Below are positions 48,949 to 57,699 of a DNA stretch of 64,000 nucleotides, in pieces. Source of the stretch: Pseudovibrio ascidiaceicola (GTDB lineage: Bacteria; Pseudomonadota; Alphaproteobacteria; Rhizobiales; Stappiaceae). The stretch's first letter is position 1; each line of letters starts with the position of its first letter. Under the pieces are notes generated by a model. It was not told where the DNA came from. It did no database searches and saw only the letters and a list, made by a program, of their open reading frames with translations. The stretch covers positions 265,456 to 329,455 of the forward strand of contig NZ_FOSK01000002.1 in the NCBI RefSeq assembly GCF_900114245.1. Reading direction: 5' to 3'. Position numbers and translations under genes: made by a program.

Positions 48949-49716
48949 CTAGGGCGAAAGCAACTGAAAGGTCATGGCACGGGCTACGGCATGCGTACGG
49001 TTCGTCACTCGCAGCTTTTTGCAGGCTCTTTTGATGTGATGTTCTACGGTTTTCTCTGAGAGATTCAGGATGTGGGCGATCTCTTTATTTGCCCTCCCCG
49101 CCGTCAACCACAGCAGACATTCATGCTCTCTCGGCGTGAACCCGAAAAACTCACTCAGGGTTTCAGGTTCTTGCGCGTAGGTATGGAAAAGCTGCACTGC
49201 ACCTTTCAGGATCGGATACTTCGCCGTCATCTGTGCATCAAAGCCGAGTTGTGTCCGTTCACAGGAGGCAAAGCTGGCGCCGCCAACCAAATGCTTATTG
49301 GAGCAGTCCACCGGGATGGTCACACCGAACTTCAGACCTGCAGAGCGGACATCATGGAAGAAGCCTTCATCAATTTTCCCGGTTGGTCTGACGGTGTAAT
49401 CGGTCCAGAGCTGATCCGCTTTCTTACCGCTGAGCAGGTGATCCATACCAGGATCTTTGAAGTAGTAATGATGGCTGTTGTAATGATCGACCCAATCATC
49501 TGCGTGATTTGACAAGCAAATCGGCTGCCGGTCTTCTACGCGGCCCTCGATTTTGGGAACGATGATGTAGGCGCCCTTTTCAAACCCCAGCTTTTCAGCA
49601 AAACTGGTCAGCTCTTCCCAGCGGCTTTGCAGGGACGAACAGTTCCATAGATCTTGAGAAAATTGCAGTAGGTTTCGATCAAAGCCTGCCGGATAACCCA
49701 TGGAATAGTTCATCAT
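48949..49716 (-). CDS. LuxR-type autoinducer-binding regulator (solo)
   Basis: A 255-residue quorum-sensing-type regulator. Residues about 15-170 form the autoinducer-binding domain, with the invariant residues Trp75 and Tyr79 (DDWVDHYNS), Asp88-Pro89 (FKDPG), Trp104 and Gly131 (GLKFGVTIPV). The HTH domain spans 190-250 (LTAGRANKEIAHILNLSEKTVEHHIKRACKKL). No LuxI synthase is encoded nearby, so it is a LuxR solo that may sense a self-made signal from a distant gene or a foreign one. It is divergent from the patatin-like gene (215 nt). Confidence 0.92.
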   Translation of the reverse strand: MMNYSMGYPAGFDRNLLQFSQDLWNCSSLQSRWEELTSFAEKLGFEKGAYIIVPKIEGRVEDRQPICLSNHADDWVDHYNSHHYYFKDPGMDHLLSGKKADQLWTDYTVRPTGKIDEGFFHDVRSAGLKFGVTIPVDCSNKHLVGGASFASCERTQLGFDAQMTAKYPILKGAVQLFHTYAQEPETLSEFFGFTPREHECLLWLTAGRANKEIAHILNLSEKTVEHHIKRACKKLRVTNRTHAVARAMTFQLLSP

Positions 49717-49931
49717 TTACACCGCAAGATTGGAGCCTTGCTTCATATCAACCAGCCAAGCTGTGTGCTTAACTGCCACCAAATCAATTGATATGTTTGC
49801 CCCAGTGCCCATCTATTGTTTATCTATGTTCGTCATTCATGATTATCACGTTATTTCTCTCGGTTTTCAATTGGAAAGCAAGCGAGAGCACCTATATTTT
49901 TAATGAGAGTTATTAAAGGATCAGGCTTTCA

Positions 49932-50777
49932 ATGAGCACTCCCAAGATTGGCCTTGCCCTCGGTGGCGGAGGCGCCCGTGGTCTCTCCCATATCCCGGTT
50001 TTGCAAGCTCTTGATGACATGGGCATCACACCTCATGCCATTACCGGCACCTCCATCGGCGCTTTGATTGGTGCAGGATATGCAGGTGGCGTGAGCGGAG
50101 ACGAGCTTGAGGCGTATACTCTTGAAACACTTGGCGAGTGGAAGAAGGTGCTCAGCAAGCTGGTTGAAGTGAGTATGCCCAAACGCTTTGCGGATCTGCT
50201 TGGTGGTAAGTCCAGCATTGGTCAGTTTGATTCCAAACGCGTGCTTGAAGTCTTTGTGGGGGATGTGCTGAAGAACGATTTTTCCGAGCTTTCCATCCCG
50301 TTTCAGGCCATTGCCGCGGATTACTACAAGGCAGAGGAAGTTCGGTTTTCAGAGGGTAATCTGGTGGATGCGGTCTCAGCCAGTATCGCTATTCCGTTTG
50401 TCTTCCGGCCTGTGCACCTGAACGATACCGTTCTTATTGATGGCGGCGTTGTAAACCCGCTGCCCTTTGATGTGCTGCCCAGCGATTGTGACATCGTGAT
50501 TGCAGTGGATGTTGTGGGCACACCCAAACGAGATGAAAAACGCGGGTTTCCCAGTGCAACGGAAAGCGTGTTTGGGGCGACCCAGATCCTCATGCAGACC
50601 ATTTCTCAGGAAAAGTTGAAGATACGCGCACCTGATCTTTCAATATTCCCAAACATTAAGCAATATCAAGTGCTTGATTTTTTGAAGGCGCGAGAAATAT
50701 TGGAGGATAGCGCCGGGCTTCGTGATGAGGTAAAGGTTGAACTTGACCAAAAGATCGAGAACTACCTAATCTCTTGA
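49932..50777 (+). CDS. Patatin-like phospholipase family protein
   Basis: A cytoplasmic patatin-fold acyl hydrolase of 281 residues. The oxyanion loop is LALGGGGARGLSHIP, the nucleophile Ser41 is in GTSIG, and the dyad aspartate is Asp170 in LIDGGVVNPLP. No signal peptide or membrane segment is present, so it is of the RssA/YchK type rather than a secreted toxin. It precedes fdhD by 18 nt and could share its transcript, though no functional link is obvious. Confidence 0.92.
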   Translation: MSTPKIGLALGGGGARGLSHIPVLQALDDMGITPHAITGTSIGALIGAGYAGGVSGDELEAYTLETLGEWKKVLSKLVEVSMPKRFADLLGGKSSIGQFDSKRVLEVFVGDVLKNDFSELSIPFQAIAADYYKAEEVRFSEGNLVDAVSASIAIPFVFRPVHLNDTVLIDGGVVNPLPFDVLPSDCDIVIAVDVVGTPKRDEKRGFPSATESVFGATQILMQTISQEKLKIRAPDLSIFPNIKQYQVLDFLKAREILEDSAGLRDEVKVELDQKIENYLIS

Positions 50778-50795
50778 TAAGAAGAATAGAAAGAA

Positions 50796-51560
50796 GTGGA
50801 GTCTGGGTTGTCTATTCTGGACCCTGAGTGGCAAACACCGATTGCTGAAGGCAGAAAACTTCCTCCAGAAGTCCCGGTTGCGGTGACGCTGAATGGAGAA
50901 GGCTTTGCTGTGTTTATGGCCACGCCCAGAGACCTGGAAGACTTTGCCGTTGGCTTTGCAATCAGCGAGTCGATTGTATCCTCCATCAGTGATGTGCATT
51001 CAATCAACCTGAATGAACACGGCGAGGAAGGCATCAGCGTCAATCTGGATATTGACGATGAGTTGTTCTTCACTGCTTTGAAGCGCAAGCGCCTGCTGAC
51101 TGGCACGTCTGGCTGCGGCCTGTGCGGTCTTGATAGCATTCGTGCCGCCTTACGCGCCCTCACCCCGCTTTCCCAGCAACCTGCTCCGAAAACCAAGAGC
51201 ATTGGGGCGATGTTTGAAGCGATGCAATCCAAGCAAACGCTCAATGGCATTTATGGCGGCGGCTTGCATGCAGCTGCAGTGTGTTGTGGTGACAAGCTAC
51301 TGGCGGTGCGCGAAGATATTGGCCGACACAACGCCATGGACAAAGCGCTTGGTGCTGGTGTGCGCAGTGGTGAACCGGTTGATCTGGTCATCACAACAAG
51401 CCGGTGCAGTTCTGATCTGGTGCAAAAAGCCGTCAGTGCCCGCGTGGGAACGCTTGCCGTGATGGCGACGCCCAGCGATCTGGCTGTCAAGCTAGCACAA
51501 GAGAATTGTTTAAATCTGTTTAGTTGCAACCGTGGATACAGCTTCACACGCTACAGCTAG
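50796..51560 (+). CDS. fdhD: Formate dehydrogenase accessory sulfurtransferase FdhD
   Basis: Transfers sulfur from IscS to the bis-MGD cofactor of formate dehydrogenase-like enzymes. The sulfur-carrying pair is Cys107-Gly-Leu-Cys110 (TGTSGCGLCGLDSI), and VREDIGRHNAMDKALG is the signature loop. Length 254. Start is a GTG at 50796 without a clear Shine-Dalgarno sequence, so coupling from the patatin gene 18 nt upstream is plausible. The next gene, 46 nt downstream, is a molybdopterin enzyme and the natural client. Confidence 0.95.
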   Translation: MESGLSILDPEWQTPIAEGRKLPPEVPVAVTLNGEGFAVFMATPRDLEDFAVGFAISESIVSSISDVHSINLNEHGEEGISVNLDIDDELFFTALKRKRLLTGTSGCGLCGLDSIRAALRALTPLSQQPAPKTKSIGAMFEAMQSKQTLNGIYGGGLHAAAVCCGDKLLAVREDIGRHNAMDKALGAGVRSGEPVDLVITTSRCSSDLVQKAVSARVGTLAVMATPSDLAVKLAQENCLNLFSCNRGYSFTRYS

Positions 51561-51606
51561 CGACTCATCAAGTTCGTGGGCGTTTTAAGAGCCTGAGGAG
51601 TCCGGC

Positions 51607-53901
51607 GTGTCCGACACTATTATTGCAAAGAAATCAACAGCTCCCGCTGGTGGCTGGGGTGCCGTGTGGAGCTGTGGTCAGGCTCTGTTGCAAAACACGT
51701 CGCTTACTTCAGGAATCCAGACAGTTTTGAAAACCAACCAGCCTGACGGTTTTATTGGTCCGGGCTGTGCGTGGGTTGACCCTGAAAAGGCCTCGTCCAT
51801 CGAATTTTGTGAAAACGGCGTCAAAGCCGTGGCCGCCGAGATGACAGATAAGAGGGTTACAGACTCTTTCTTTCAGGAATACACGGTTTCTGAGCTGCAG
51901 ACTTTCTCTGACATTGACCTTGAGGATCAGGGCCGTCTGTCTGCGCCACTGCGCTACAACAGAATAACGGACCGCTATAACGAGATTAGTTGGGCTGAGG
52001 CTTTCAAGGAGATTGGTGCAGAACTGCGGGGCATCAAAGATCCCAAAGAGGTCGTGTTTTACACTTCCGGTCACGCGAGCAACGAGGCCGCCTTCCTTTA
52101 CCAGTTGTTTGGGCGTGTTTATGGCTCCACAAACTTCCCGTCCAGCTCCAACATGTGCCACGAAGCCAGCGGAATTGCGCTTGAAGAAGCGATTGGCAGC
52201 GGTTTAGCTACTGTTCGTCTGGAAGACTTCTCCAAAGCGGATGCCATCTTTGTTTTTGGCCACAATCCGGGCGCGACTGATCCACGTATGTTGCCGGTGT
52301 TACGCGCAGCCACTCAGCGCGGCGCACATGTGGTCTCCTTTAACCCGCTTAAAGAGCGCGGACTGGAGCGCTACGCAGACCCCAAGAACCAGCTGGAGAT
52401 GATGCGGTTTGGTTCCGCGCCTGTTGCGAGCCATTTTTTCACCCCGAAGCTGGGCGGTGACATGGCGGCTGTACGCGGCATGGTGAAGACCATTCTGGCG
52501 TGGGACTATGAGCGCATACTCACCCATAGCCATATTGACCGGGTGTTTATTGAAGAGAACTGCAACGGGTTTGAGAGCTATGAGAAAGCGCTTGAACTGA
52601 CGCCTTGGAAGGAGATTGAGGACCAGTCTGGCCTCTCCCGCGACGAGATTGAAAGAGCTGCTGCGATTTATGTGCAGGCAGATCGCCCGATCATCACGTG
52701 GGGCACAGGGATCAGCCAGCACAAACACTCTGTTGCAACAATCCGCGAGATGATGAACTTGCTGTTTATTCGCGGAAACGTTGGCAAGCGGGGGGCTGGA
52801 GCTTGCCCTATGCCGGGCCATGCGAACACGCAGGGTATTCGCCGTATGGGCATTACCTCTGACCCTTCTGAGGAATTTCTGACCTCTTTGCAGCAAGCCT
52901 TTGAGTTTGAACCGCCGATGGATGCCGGTGTTGATGCCGTTGAGTCCATCAAGATGATGAATGAAGGCAAGCTGCGGGTCTTCATGAGCCTTGGAGGCAA
53001 TTTTACCCGCTCTGCGCCGGACACAAACCTGACAGAAGAAGCCATACGCAAATGTCGCCTGACGGTGAGCATAGCAACCAAGCTGAACCGCAGTCATCTG
53101 ATGACAGGTGCCCTCTCCTATATTCTGCCTAGTTTGGGCCGCACTGAATACGACGACCAGCGTTCTGGTGAGCAGATGGTCACCGTGGAGGATTCACTCT
53201 CCAGAATCCATGGATCTACTGGAGTAAATCCGCCAGCCTCTGATCTTTTGATGTCAGAACCTGCGATTATTGCCGGACTGGCCAGAGCGACCGTTGGCAA
53301 CAAGGTGGTCAACTGGACGCATTACATTGAGAATTATGATCGCATTCGGGAAAAGATTGAGGAAGTGCTGCCTGAGTTTGCCGGATTTAATGGTCAGGTG
53401 CGTACCCCGGGCGGATTTTATCTGAGTAACCCAATTGCTGACCGCAGATGGGCAACAAAGTCCGGCAAAGCGGAGTTCTCCGGCTACTCCCTTCCACTTG
53501 CGACCTCAGCACAGCAAACCTCCAGAGCCCCCAAGCTCACGTTCACGCTGCAGAGCTTGCGCTCCAACGATCAGTTCAACACCACCGTTTACACACTAAA
53601 CGACCGTTACCGAGGAATCTCTGGCGGACGCAAAGTGGTGTTCATGAACCCGATCGACATGCGACGGGCGGGTGTTTCCAAGGGTGAAAAGGTTGATATC
53701 GGAACGGTGAGCGAAGATGGACGCAATCGGCGTGCTCTCGATTTTCAGGTGGTGCCCTACGACATGCCACAGGGCTGCATCGCCTCTTACTTCCCGGAGG
53801 TGAATGTCCTCGTACCAGTTTACTCCGTAGGCGACCAATCCGGCACCCCAACGAGCAAGGCTATTCCCGTGTCACTGTCTAAGTCTCGCAGGCGTTCTTG
53901 A
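51607..53901 (+). CDS. FdhF/YdeP family molybdopterin oxidoreductase
   Basis: A 764-residue bis-MGD enzyme of the YdeP group within the formate dehydrogenase H family. It has no N-terminal 4Fe-4S motif (no CxxCxxxC). The likely Mo ligand is Cys184 in NMCHEASG, the position of selenocysteine in FdhF. The cofactor-binding region includes FVFGHNPGATDPRM, ITWGTGISQHKHS and GAGACPMPGHANTQG, and the C-terminal dinucleotide domain starts near TVYTLNDRYRG. Translation starts at GTG with GAGGAG 7 nt upstream. YdeP proteins have been linked to acid or formate responses, but the substrate here is not shown. Confidence 0.92.
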   Translation: MSDTIIAKKSTAPAGGWGAVWSCGQALLQNTSLTSGIQTVLKTNQPDGFIGPGCAWVDPEKASSIEFCENGVKAVAAEMTDKRVTDSFFQEYTVSELQTFSDIDLEDQGRLSAPLRYNRITDRYNEISWAEAFKEIGAELRGIKDPKEVVFYTSGHASNEAAFLYQLFGRVYGSTNFPSSSNMCHEASGIALEEAIGSGLATVRLEDFSKADAIFVFGHNPGATDPRMLPVLRAATQRGAHVVSFNPLKERGLERYADPKNQLEMMRFGSAPVASHFFTPKLGGDMAAVRGMVKTILAWDYERILTHSHIDRVFIEENCNGFESYEKALELTPWKEIEDQSGLSRDEIERAAAIYVQADRPIITWGTGISQHKHSVATIREMMNLLFIRGNVGKRGAGACPMPGHANTQGIRRMGITSDPSEEFLTSLQQAFEFEPPMDAGVDAVESIKMMNEGKLRVFMSLGGNFTRSAPDTNLTEEAIRKCRLTVSIATKLNRSHLMTGALSYILPSLGRTEYDDQRSGEQMVTVEDSLSRIHGSTGVNPPASDLLMSEPAIIAGLARATVGNKVVNWTHYIENYDRIREKIEEVLPEFAGFNGQVRTPGGFYLSNPIADRRWATKSGKAEFSGYSLPLATSAQQTSRAPKLTFTLQSLRSNDQFNTTVYTLNDRYRGISGGRKVVFMNPIDMRRAGVSKGEKVDIGTVSEDGRNRRALDFQVVPYDMPQGCIASYFPEVNVLVPVYSVGDQSGTPTSKAIPVSLSKSRRRS

Positions 53902-53995
53902 TTTCGCTGTTTTGAGAGAGGCACAAGATGCAGGATGGAAGAGTGGTTTCATCTTGAAAGAAACTGCCTGACATTGGAGTTTACTGGCACCAGCT

Positions 53996-54424
53996 TTAAT
54001 TTTTGGGTGCCAAGTGTACAACTATGTCGATGCTCGTCACCTGATACCCGTCTGGGGGATCGGCAAACTTGGCGAGTGATAGCTTTTGATCAGGGCAATC
54101 CATAATGCGATTTTCAGTGGGAACATAGAAATGGCGATGATCGCCAATATCCGTGTCATACCACACCTTATCTGCTGAGACTGCAATGCGCCGGATGAGA
54201 TTATGCTGCTCAAAATCGCGTAGTGCGTTGTAGATTGTGGCAAGAGACAGGTGCTTGCCGTTTGCCAGAAGCTCTGAATACAGCATGGCAGCGTCTATAT
54301 GCCGATGACCACCAGAAAATAAGTGCTCTGCAATGAGGCACCTTTGCTTTGTGAAACGCAATCCAGCACTTCGAAATTTAGTAGGTAAGTCAATTGAGGT
54401 ATCTGCAGCTGTATTTGTCGACAT
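53996..54424 (-). CDS. irr: Irr-like Fur-family iron response regulator
   Basis: A 142-residue Fur-superfamily regulator. The winged helix is RFTKQRCLIAEHLFSGGHRHIDAAMLY followed by LSLATIYNALRDFEQHNLI. The heme/metal region reads DTDIGDHRHFYVPTENRIMDCP, in the place of the HHH-type heme motif of Irr, here with His96 and His98 only. The structural CxxC pairs of Fur are absent. The N-terminal heme regulatory motif (GCPWHD) of Bradyrhizobium Irr is also absent. It therefore resembles Irr rather than Fur, Zur or PerR. Confidence 0.82.
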   Translation of the reverse strand: MSTNTAADTSIDLPTKFRSAGLRFTKQRCLIAEHLFSGGHRHIDAAMLYSELLANGKHLSLATIYNALRDFEQHNLIRRIAVSADKVWYDTDIGDHRHFYVPTENRIMDCPDQKLSLAKFADPPDGYQVTSIDIVVHLAPKN

Positions 54425-54881
54425 AAGATGCCTTCCTTGATGGTGTGCGCAAAGTCGGGCTTATTCCGTCCTCAACAGTCGAAGTCTTCGAGCTGAGTTT
54501 CACTAGAGACAAACTTATTGCAATTAAGAAGCATTCGCAACTAGAAATCAAAACTTCAAATACAGCAGGTGGCGTCGAGGGACGAACGATCAGAATCCCT
54601 CGCTTAGCGGTCCCATCGAGGACTGAGACAATTCGTTCAGATGATGTCGCTACTCAGATAAAGTTTACTAGGTGGCTGAAAGCCTCATCCCGTAGCTACC
54701 AGTCACAAAACACGATCATGTGAAAATAATTTATATGTAGTCAGAATATTTCCATAGTTAAATAAATAAACTCCGGTAGGGGAAAGGCTCTATTTCTTCA
54801 GCTTGGAGTTTATGTTGGGCTTCTGTTGCATTTAACTTTATGTCCCCCACGTCGAATTAGTTTCACAAGAAGGATAATGAT
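54425..54881. other. Intergenic region between irr and the DUF302 gene
   Basis: A 457-nt AT-rich gap upstream of both divergent genes. A frame of 92 codons at 54445-54723 lacks a ribosome-binding site and protein-like composition, and I reject it. I see no strong Irr-box-like or other dyad by eye. The last 100 nt contain the promoter and AAGGA ribosome-binding site of the DUF302 gene. Confidence 0.6.
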
Positions 54882-55328
54882 TTGCGTAGTTTGTTTCTGG
54901 CCTCAGCTCTAATACTTGGAAGTTTGTATCCCGCCATGGCTCAAGATATTATCAAGGTCAACACCAATAAGGCAGTGCAAGAGACTATGGATGCACTGGA
55001 GGCTACTGCTCAAAAGGCAGGGGCAACAATATTTGCTCGTGTTGATCATGCAGCGGGAGCCGAAAAAGTTGGCATGTCCATTCCAGCGAACCAGTTACTG
55101 ATTTTCGGTAATCCGGCTCTTGGCACACCTGCGATGGAGATCGATCCGCGGGCAGGTCTATTCCTACCACTCAAAGTGCAGGTCTATGAAGATTCCGAGG
55201 GTCAGGTCTGGTTGGCTTATGAGGATCCGAAAGAAACAATGAAGGATCTGGATGATGTCGATAAGTCCCCAGTAATCGAGAAAATGCGCGGTGTTTTGGC
55301 GAAGCTGACCTCCAAGGCTGCCAAATAG
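54882..55328 (+). CDS. DUF302 domain protein, secreted
   Basis: A 148-residue periplasmic or secreted protein with a signal peptide ending AMA-QD. The remainder is the DUF302 fold (VQETMDALEATAQKAGATIFARVDHAAGA, LLIFGNPALGTPAMEIDPRAGLFLPLKVQVY, VWLAYEDPK), a family without established function. Translation starts at TTG with AAGGA 8 nt upstream; an ATG 4 nt earlier is in another frame. It stands alone on its strand beside irr. Confidence 0.83.
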   Translation: MRSLFLASALILGSLYPAMAQDIIKVNTNKAVQETMDALEATAQKAGATIFARVDHAAGAEKVGMSIPANQLLIFGNPALGTPAMEIDPRAGLFLPLKVQVYEDSEGQVWLAYEDPKETMKDLDDVDKSPVIEKMRGVLAKLTSKAAK

Positions 55329-55358
55329 TCGAGACTTCACGTCAAAAACTTTAATCTA

Positions 55359-55386
55359 ATCCAGGGTCTGTAGAACGACCCTGGAT
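55359..55386 (+). terminator. Possible terminator hairpin after the DUF302 gene
   Basis: A perfect 10-bp stem ATCCAGGGTC/GACCCTGGAT with an 8-nt loop lies 30 nt after the stop. It lacks a T run, so termination is doubtful. Confidence 0.45.
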
Positions 55387-55562
55387 ATGTAAAAATGGCC
55401 ATCTACGTCGAACCTATAAGTACTTGTTGTTTCAGTGACTGCTGATAGCGAACACGATCAGAACCGACTGGTGTTTCTCCAAAGCATACTGGCAAGAACC
55501 AACTCCAGCTTACCCGAACTGAGCCTGCTTGTAGTTTAGGATGTCAGTACCACCTCCCCTAA

Positions 55563-55735
55563 TCATCTTCCTAAAGGATGTTCAGTTGACGCTCTCCGCT
55601 GTCGCAAATGAGGACGGAGCCTCCCTGATCGCATTCCATCATCTTTTTGGCCAATGCCAGAACTCCATAAAGGTTTGCACCTGTTGAGCCGCCGCGTTTG
55701 CGCAGGATTAAACTTTTCAGCCATCGCGACATCTC
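55563..55735 (-). pseudogene. Broken partial duplicate of the neighbouring PLP gene
   Basis: The stretch is a degraded copy of the 3' part of the gene at 56418-57527. On the minus strand it reads WLKSLILRKRGGSTGANLYG, ALAKKMMECDQGG and LICDSGERQLNIL, against WLEGVILRKCGGSTGTNLYG, ALAKEMMENDQED and LICDSGERYLDTL in the intact gene, with a deleted segment and a stop soon after. The start of the gene, including the PLP lysine, is missing. It lies in a 557-nt gap with no other gene. Confidence 0.85.
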
Positions 55736-55885
55736 TAAAGACTGCATCCCCTCTTCCTTCCCAAAAGGGGAACATGCTTGAGACCGTGACACTCTCAATA
55801 TTCCGGGACCAAAAGAGGTGATGTTGACAAATCGCCTTATGTACATAAAGTATAGTTACTATATTTAAATCATAAAGGAAAAATT

Positions 55886-56329
55886 ATGTCGTTTAATTCG
55901 TTGCAAGATATAATCACCGTCATTCGCAGGTTCGCATTGGTCTGTGTTGCCTCGTTGGCTTTCGCGAGTATTGTCTCGGCAGAGCCATTTCAAGAGGTGA
56001 CTATTGGCGTGCCTGTGCCTTCATTGGCAGAAGCAGAGGTGTGGTATACGAATTTTCTTGGCCCAGACACTGAAGTAATCAGACCAGTTCCCGGCATCGT
56101 GGAGTTCAAGGTTGCGCCGGGAGTTTGGCTTCAAATCTTTGAAGCGGATGACGCACAATCAAGTGGCACCATCCTTCGTTTTCTAGTGGAGGAGATGGCA
56201 GCTGCTCAAAAAGTACGATCTGAGTTGAATATCGACACTGGTGAAGCAGTCGAAATACCAGAGGTCGTTACCTATTCGGAGTTTGCCGATCCTTCTGGCA
56301 ATGCTTTAGGTTTCTATGATCTGCCTTGA
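55886..56329 (+). CDS. Secreted VOC (glyoxalase-fold) family protein
   Basis: A 147-residue protein with an N-terminal signal peptide (RRFALVCVASLAFASIVSA) followed by one vicinal-oxygen-chelate module: VTIGVPVPSLAEAEVWYTNFLGPDTEVI, VAPGVWLQIFEAD and the closing EFADPSGNALGFYDLP. VOC domains are usually cytoplasmic, so export is notable. The first metal ligand (often His) near VTIG is not evident, so the catalytic metal site is uncertain. It lies between the PLP gene and its broken duplicate, on the opposite strand from both. Confidence 0.8.
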   Translation: MSFNSLQDIITVIRRFALVCVASLAFASIVSAEPFQEVTIGVPVPSLAEAEVWYTNFLGPDTEVIRPVPGIVEFKVAPGVWLQIFEADDAQSSGTILRFLVEEMAAAQKVRSELNIDTGEAVEIPEVVTYSEFADPSGNALGFYDLP

Positions 56330-56417
56330 TGGTGCAGACGACGACCATATTGTCGTCGGTTCGAGATCCACACAGTCTGTGACCAGTTGGAACAGACTGT
56401 CTTACCTGACAAGCACG

Positions 56418-57527
56418 CTAGATACCGTCGATTTCGGCGAAGTCGATGAGCTTGTGCATGTAGGGTAAGAGATCCAGATTTTTACTGGCCACCCAGTCAT
56501 CATTGTAAAGGGTGTCCAGATACCGCTCTCCGCTGTCGCAGATGAGAGTGACGATGGAGTCTTCCTGGTCGTTTTCCATCATCTCCTTGGCCAATGCGAG
56601 AGCTCCATACAGATTTGTACCTGTTGAGCCGCCACACTTGCGCAGGATCACGCCTTCCAGCCATCTGATTGTCGCGATGCTCGCCGCATCTGGTATGTCG
56701 ATCATTCTGTCTATGACATCCGGCATGAAGGATGGTTCCACTCTCGGTCTGCCGATCCCCTCAATCAGCGAAGGTTTGTTCCTGACGATGCTTTTGTCTC
56801 TGTTTCGATAGTACTCATGAAACACCGAATTTTCAGGATCGACCACACAGAGCTGTGTTTTGGAGTAGTCCTCAGTATGGAGCCGGATGTATCGGCCAAG
56901 GGTTGCCGTAGTTCCGCCTGTTCCAGCGCTCATGACTATCCATTTGGGTGCCGGGAAGCGTTCTAACTCCATCTGGGAGAACAGGCTTTGCGCGATATTG
57001 TTGTTGCCGCGCCAATCGGTTGCGCGCTCCGCGTAGGTGAATTGATCCACATAATGACCACCCAGTGCTTTCGCCAGTCGCGCCGCTTCCTTGTAGATCT
57101 GATAGGGCTCAACCAAATGCACCTCACCGCCCAGCGCTTCGATCTCTCTTATCTTGCCTGTTGCAGTTGCCTTGGGAGCGATTGCGACGAAAGGATTTCC
57201 GATCAGCCGTGCAAAATACGCTTCTGAGATCGCCGTTGAGCCTGACGAGGATTCTACAATTGGTGTTCCCTCCCGGATCCAGCCGTTGCAGATGCCGTAC
57301 AAGATGAGTGAGCGTGCCAACCTGTGTTTGAGACTTCCGCTTGGGTGGGTGCTTTCGTCTTTCAGGTAAAGATCAATCCCTGCCCTTGTGAGTTTGGGAA
57401 TGTTCAGTTTGATGAGGTGGGTATCTGCCGAGCGATTGTAGTCCGCCTCAATGTTCTGGATCGCCTGCAGCGCCCATGCTCTGCCTGAGGGATTTCTGTG
57501 ATTGGTATGGCTGTTAAACTCCAGCAT
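56418..57527 (-). CDS. PLP-dependent cysteine synthase/desulfhydrase family protein (Cds1-like)
   Basis: A 369-residue fold-type II PLP enzyme of the cysteine synthase superfamily. The PLP lysine is Lys67 in THPSGSLKHRLARSL, the phosphate/amine loops are SSSGSTAISEAYFARL and SAGTGGTTATLGR. The C-terminal ILRKCGGSTGTNLYGAL and the opening LIKLNIPKLTRAGIDLYLKDEST match the long Cds1-type L-cysteine desulfhydrase group better than CysK or CysM. Activity (cysteine breakdown or synthesis) is inferred. Gene neighbours: an AraC regulator and a DMT exporter. Confidence 0.88.
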   Translation of the reverse strand: MLEFNSHTNHRNPSGRAWALQAIQNIEADYNRSADTHLIKLNIPKLTRAGIDLYLKDESTHPSGSLKHRLARSLILYGICNGWIREGTPIVESSSGSTAISEAYFARLIGNPFVAIAPKATATGKIREIEALGGEVHLVEPYQIYKEAARLAKALGGHYVDQFTYAERATDWRGNNNIAQSLFSQMELERFPAPKWIVMSAGTGGTTATLGRYIRLHTEDYSKTQLCVVDPENSVFHEYYRNRDKSIVRNKPSLIEGIGRPRVEPSFMPDVIDRMIDIPDAASIATIRWLEGVILRKCGGSTGTNLYGALALAKEMMENDQEDSIVTLICDSGERYLDTLYNDDWVASKNLDLLPYMHKLIDFAEIDGI

Positions 57528-57699
57528 GGACCTACCTGATCTGCCGTTACCACGGTGCCCTGCTTGTGACGCACCTCTTCGGCCCGATTATATCGGCTGC
57601 ACGACTAATGGCATGGGCTGATCGTTGCCGTACGAAACAGAGAGTAAAGCTGCTGGTGAAAATGAGAGAGTTTCAGAAAGAACTCACAGCTGCACGGAT

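Noticed and set aside
48949..49716. A luxI partner for the LuxR gene
   Set aside because: No acyl-HSL synthase-like protein is encoded anywhere in the window.
54445..54723. A 92-codon plus-strand frame in the irr-DUF302 gap
   Set aside because: No ribosome-binding site, unlikely composition and no family match. The region reads better as a promoter region.
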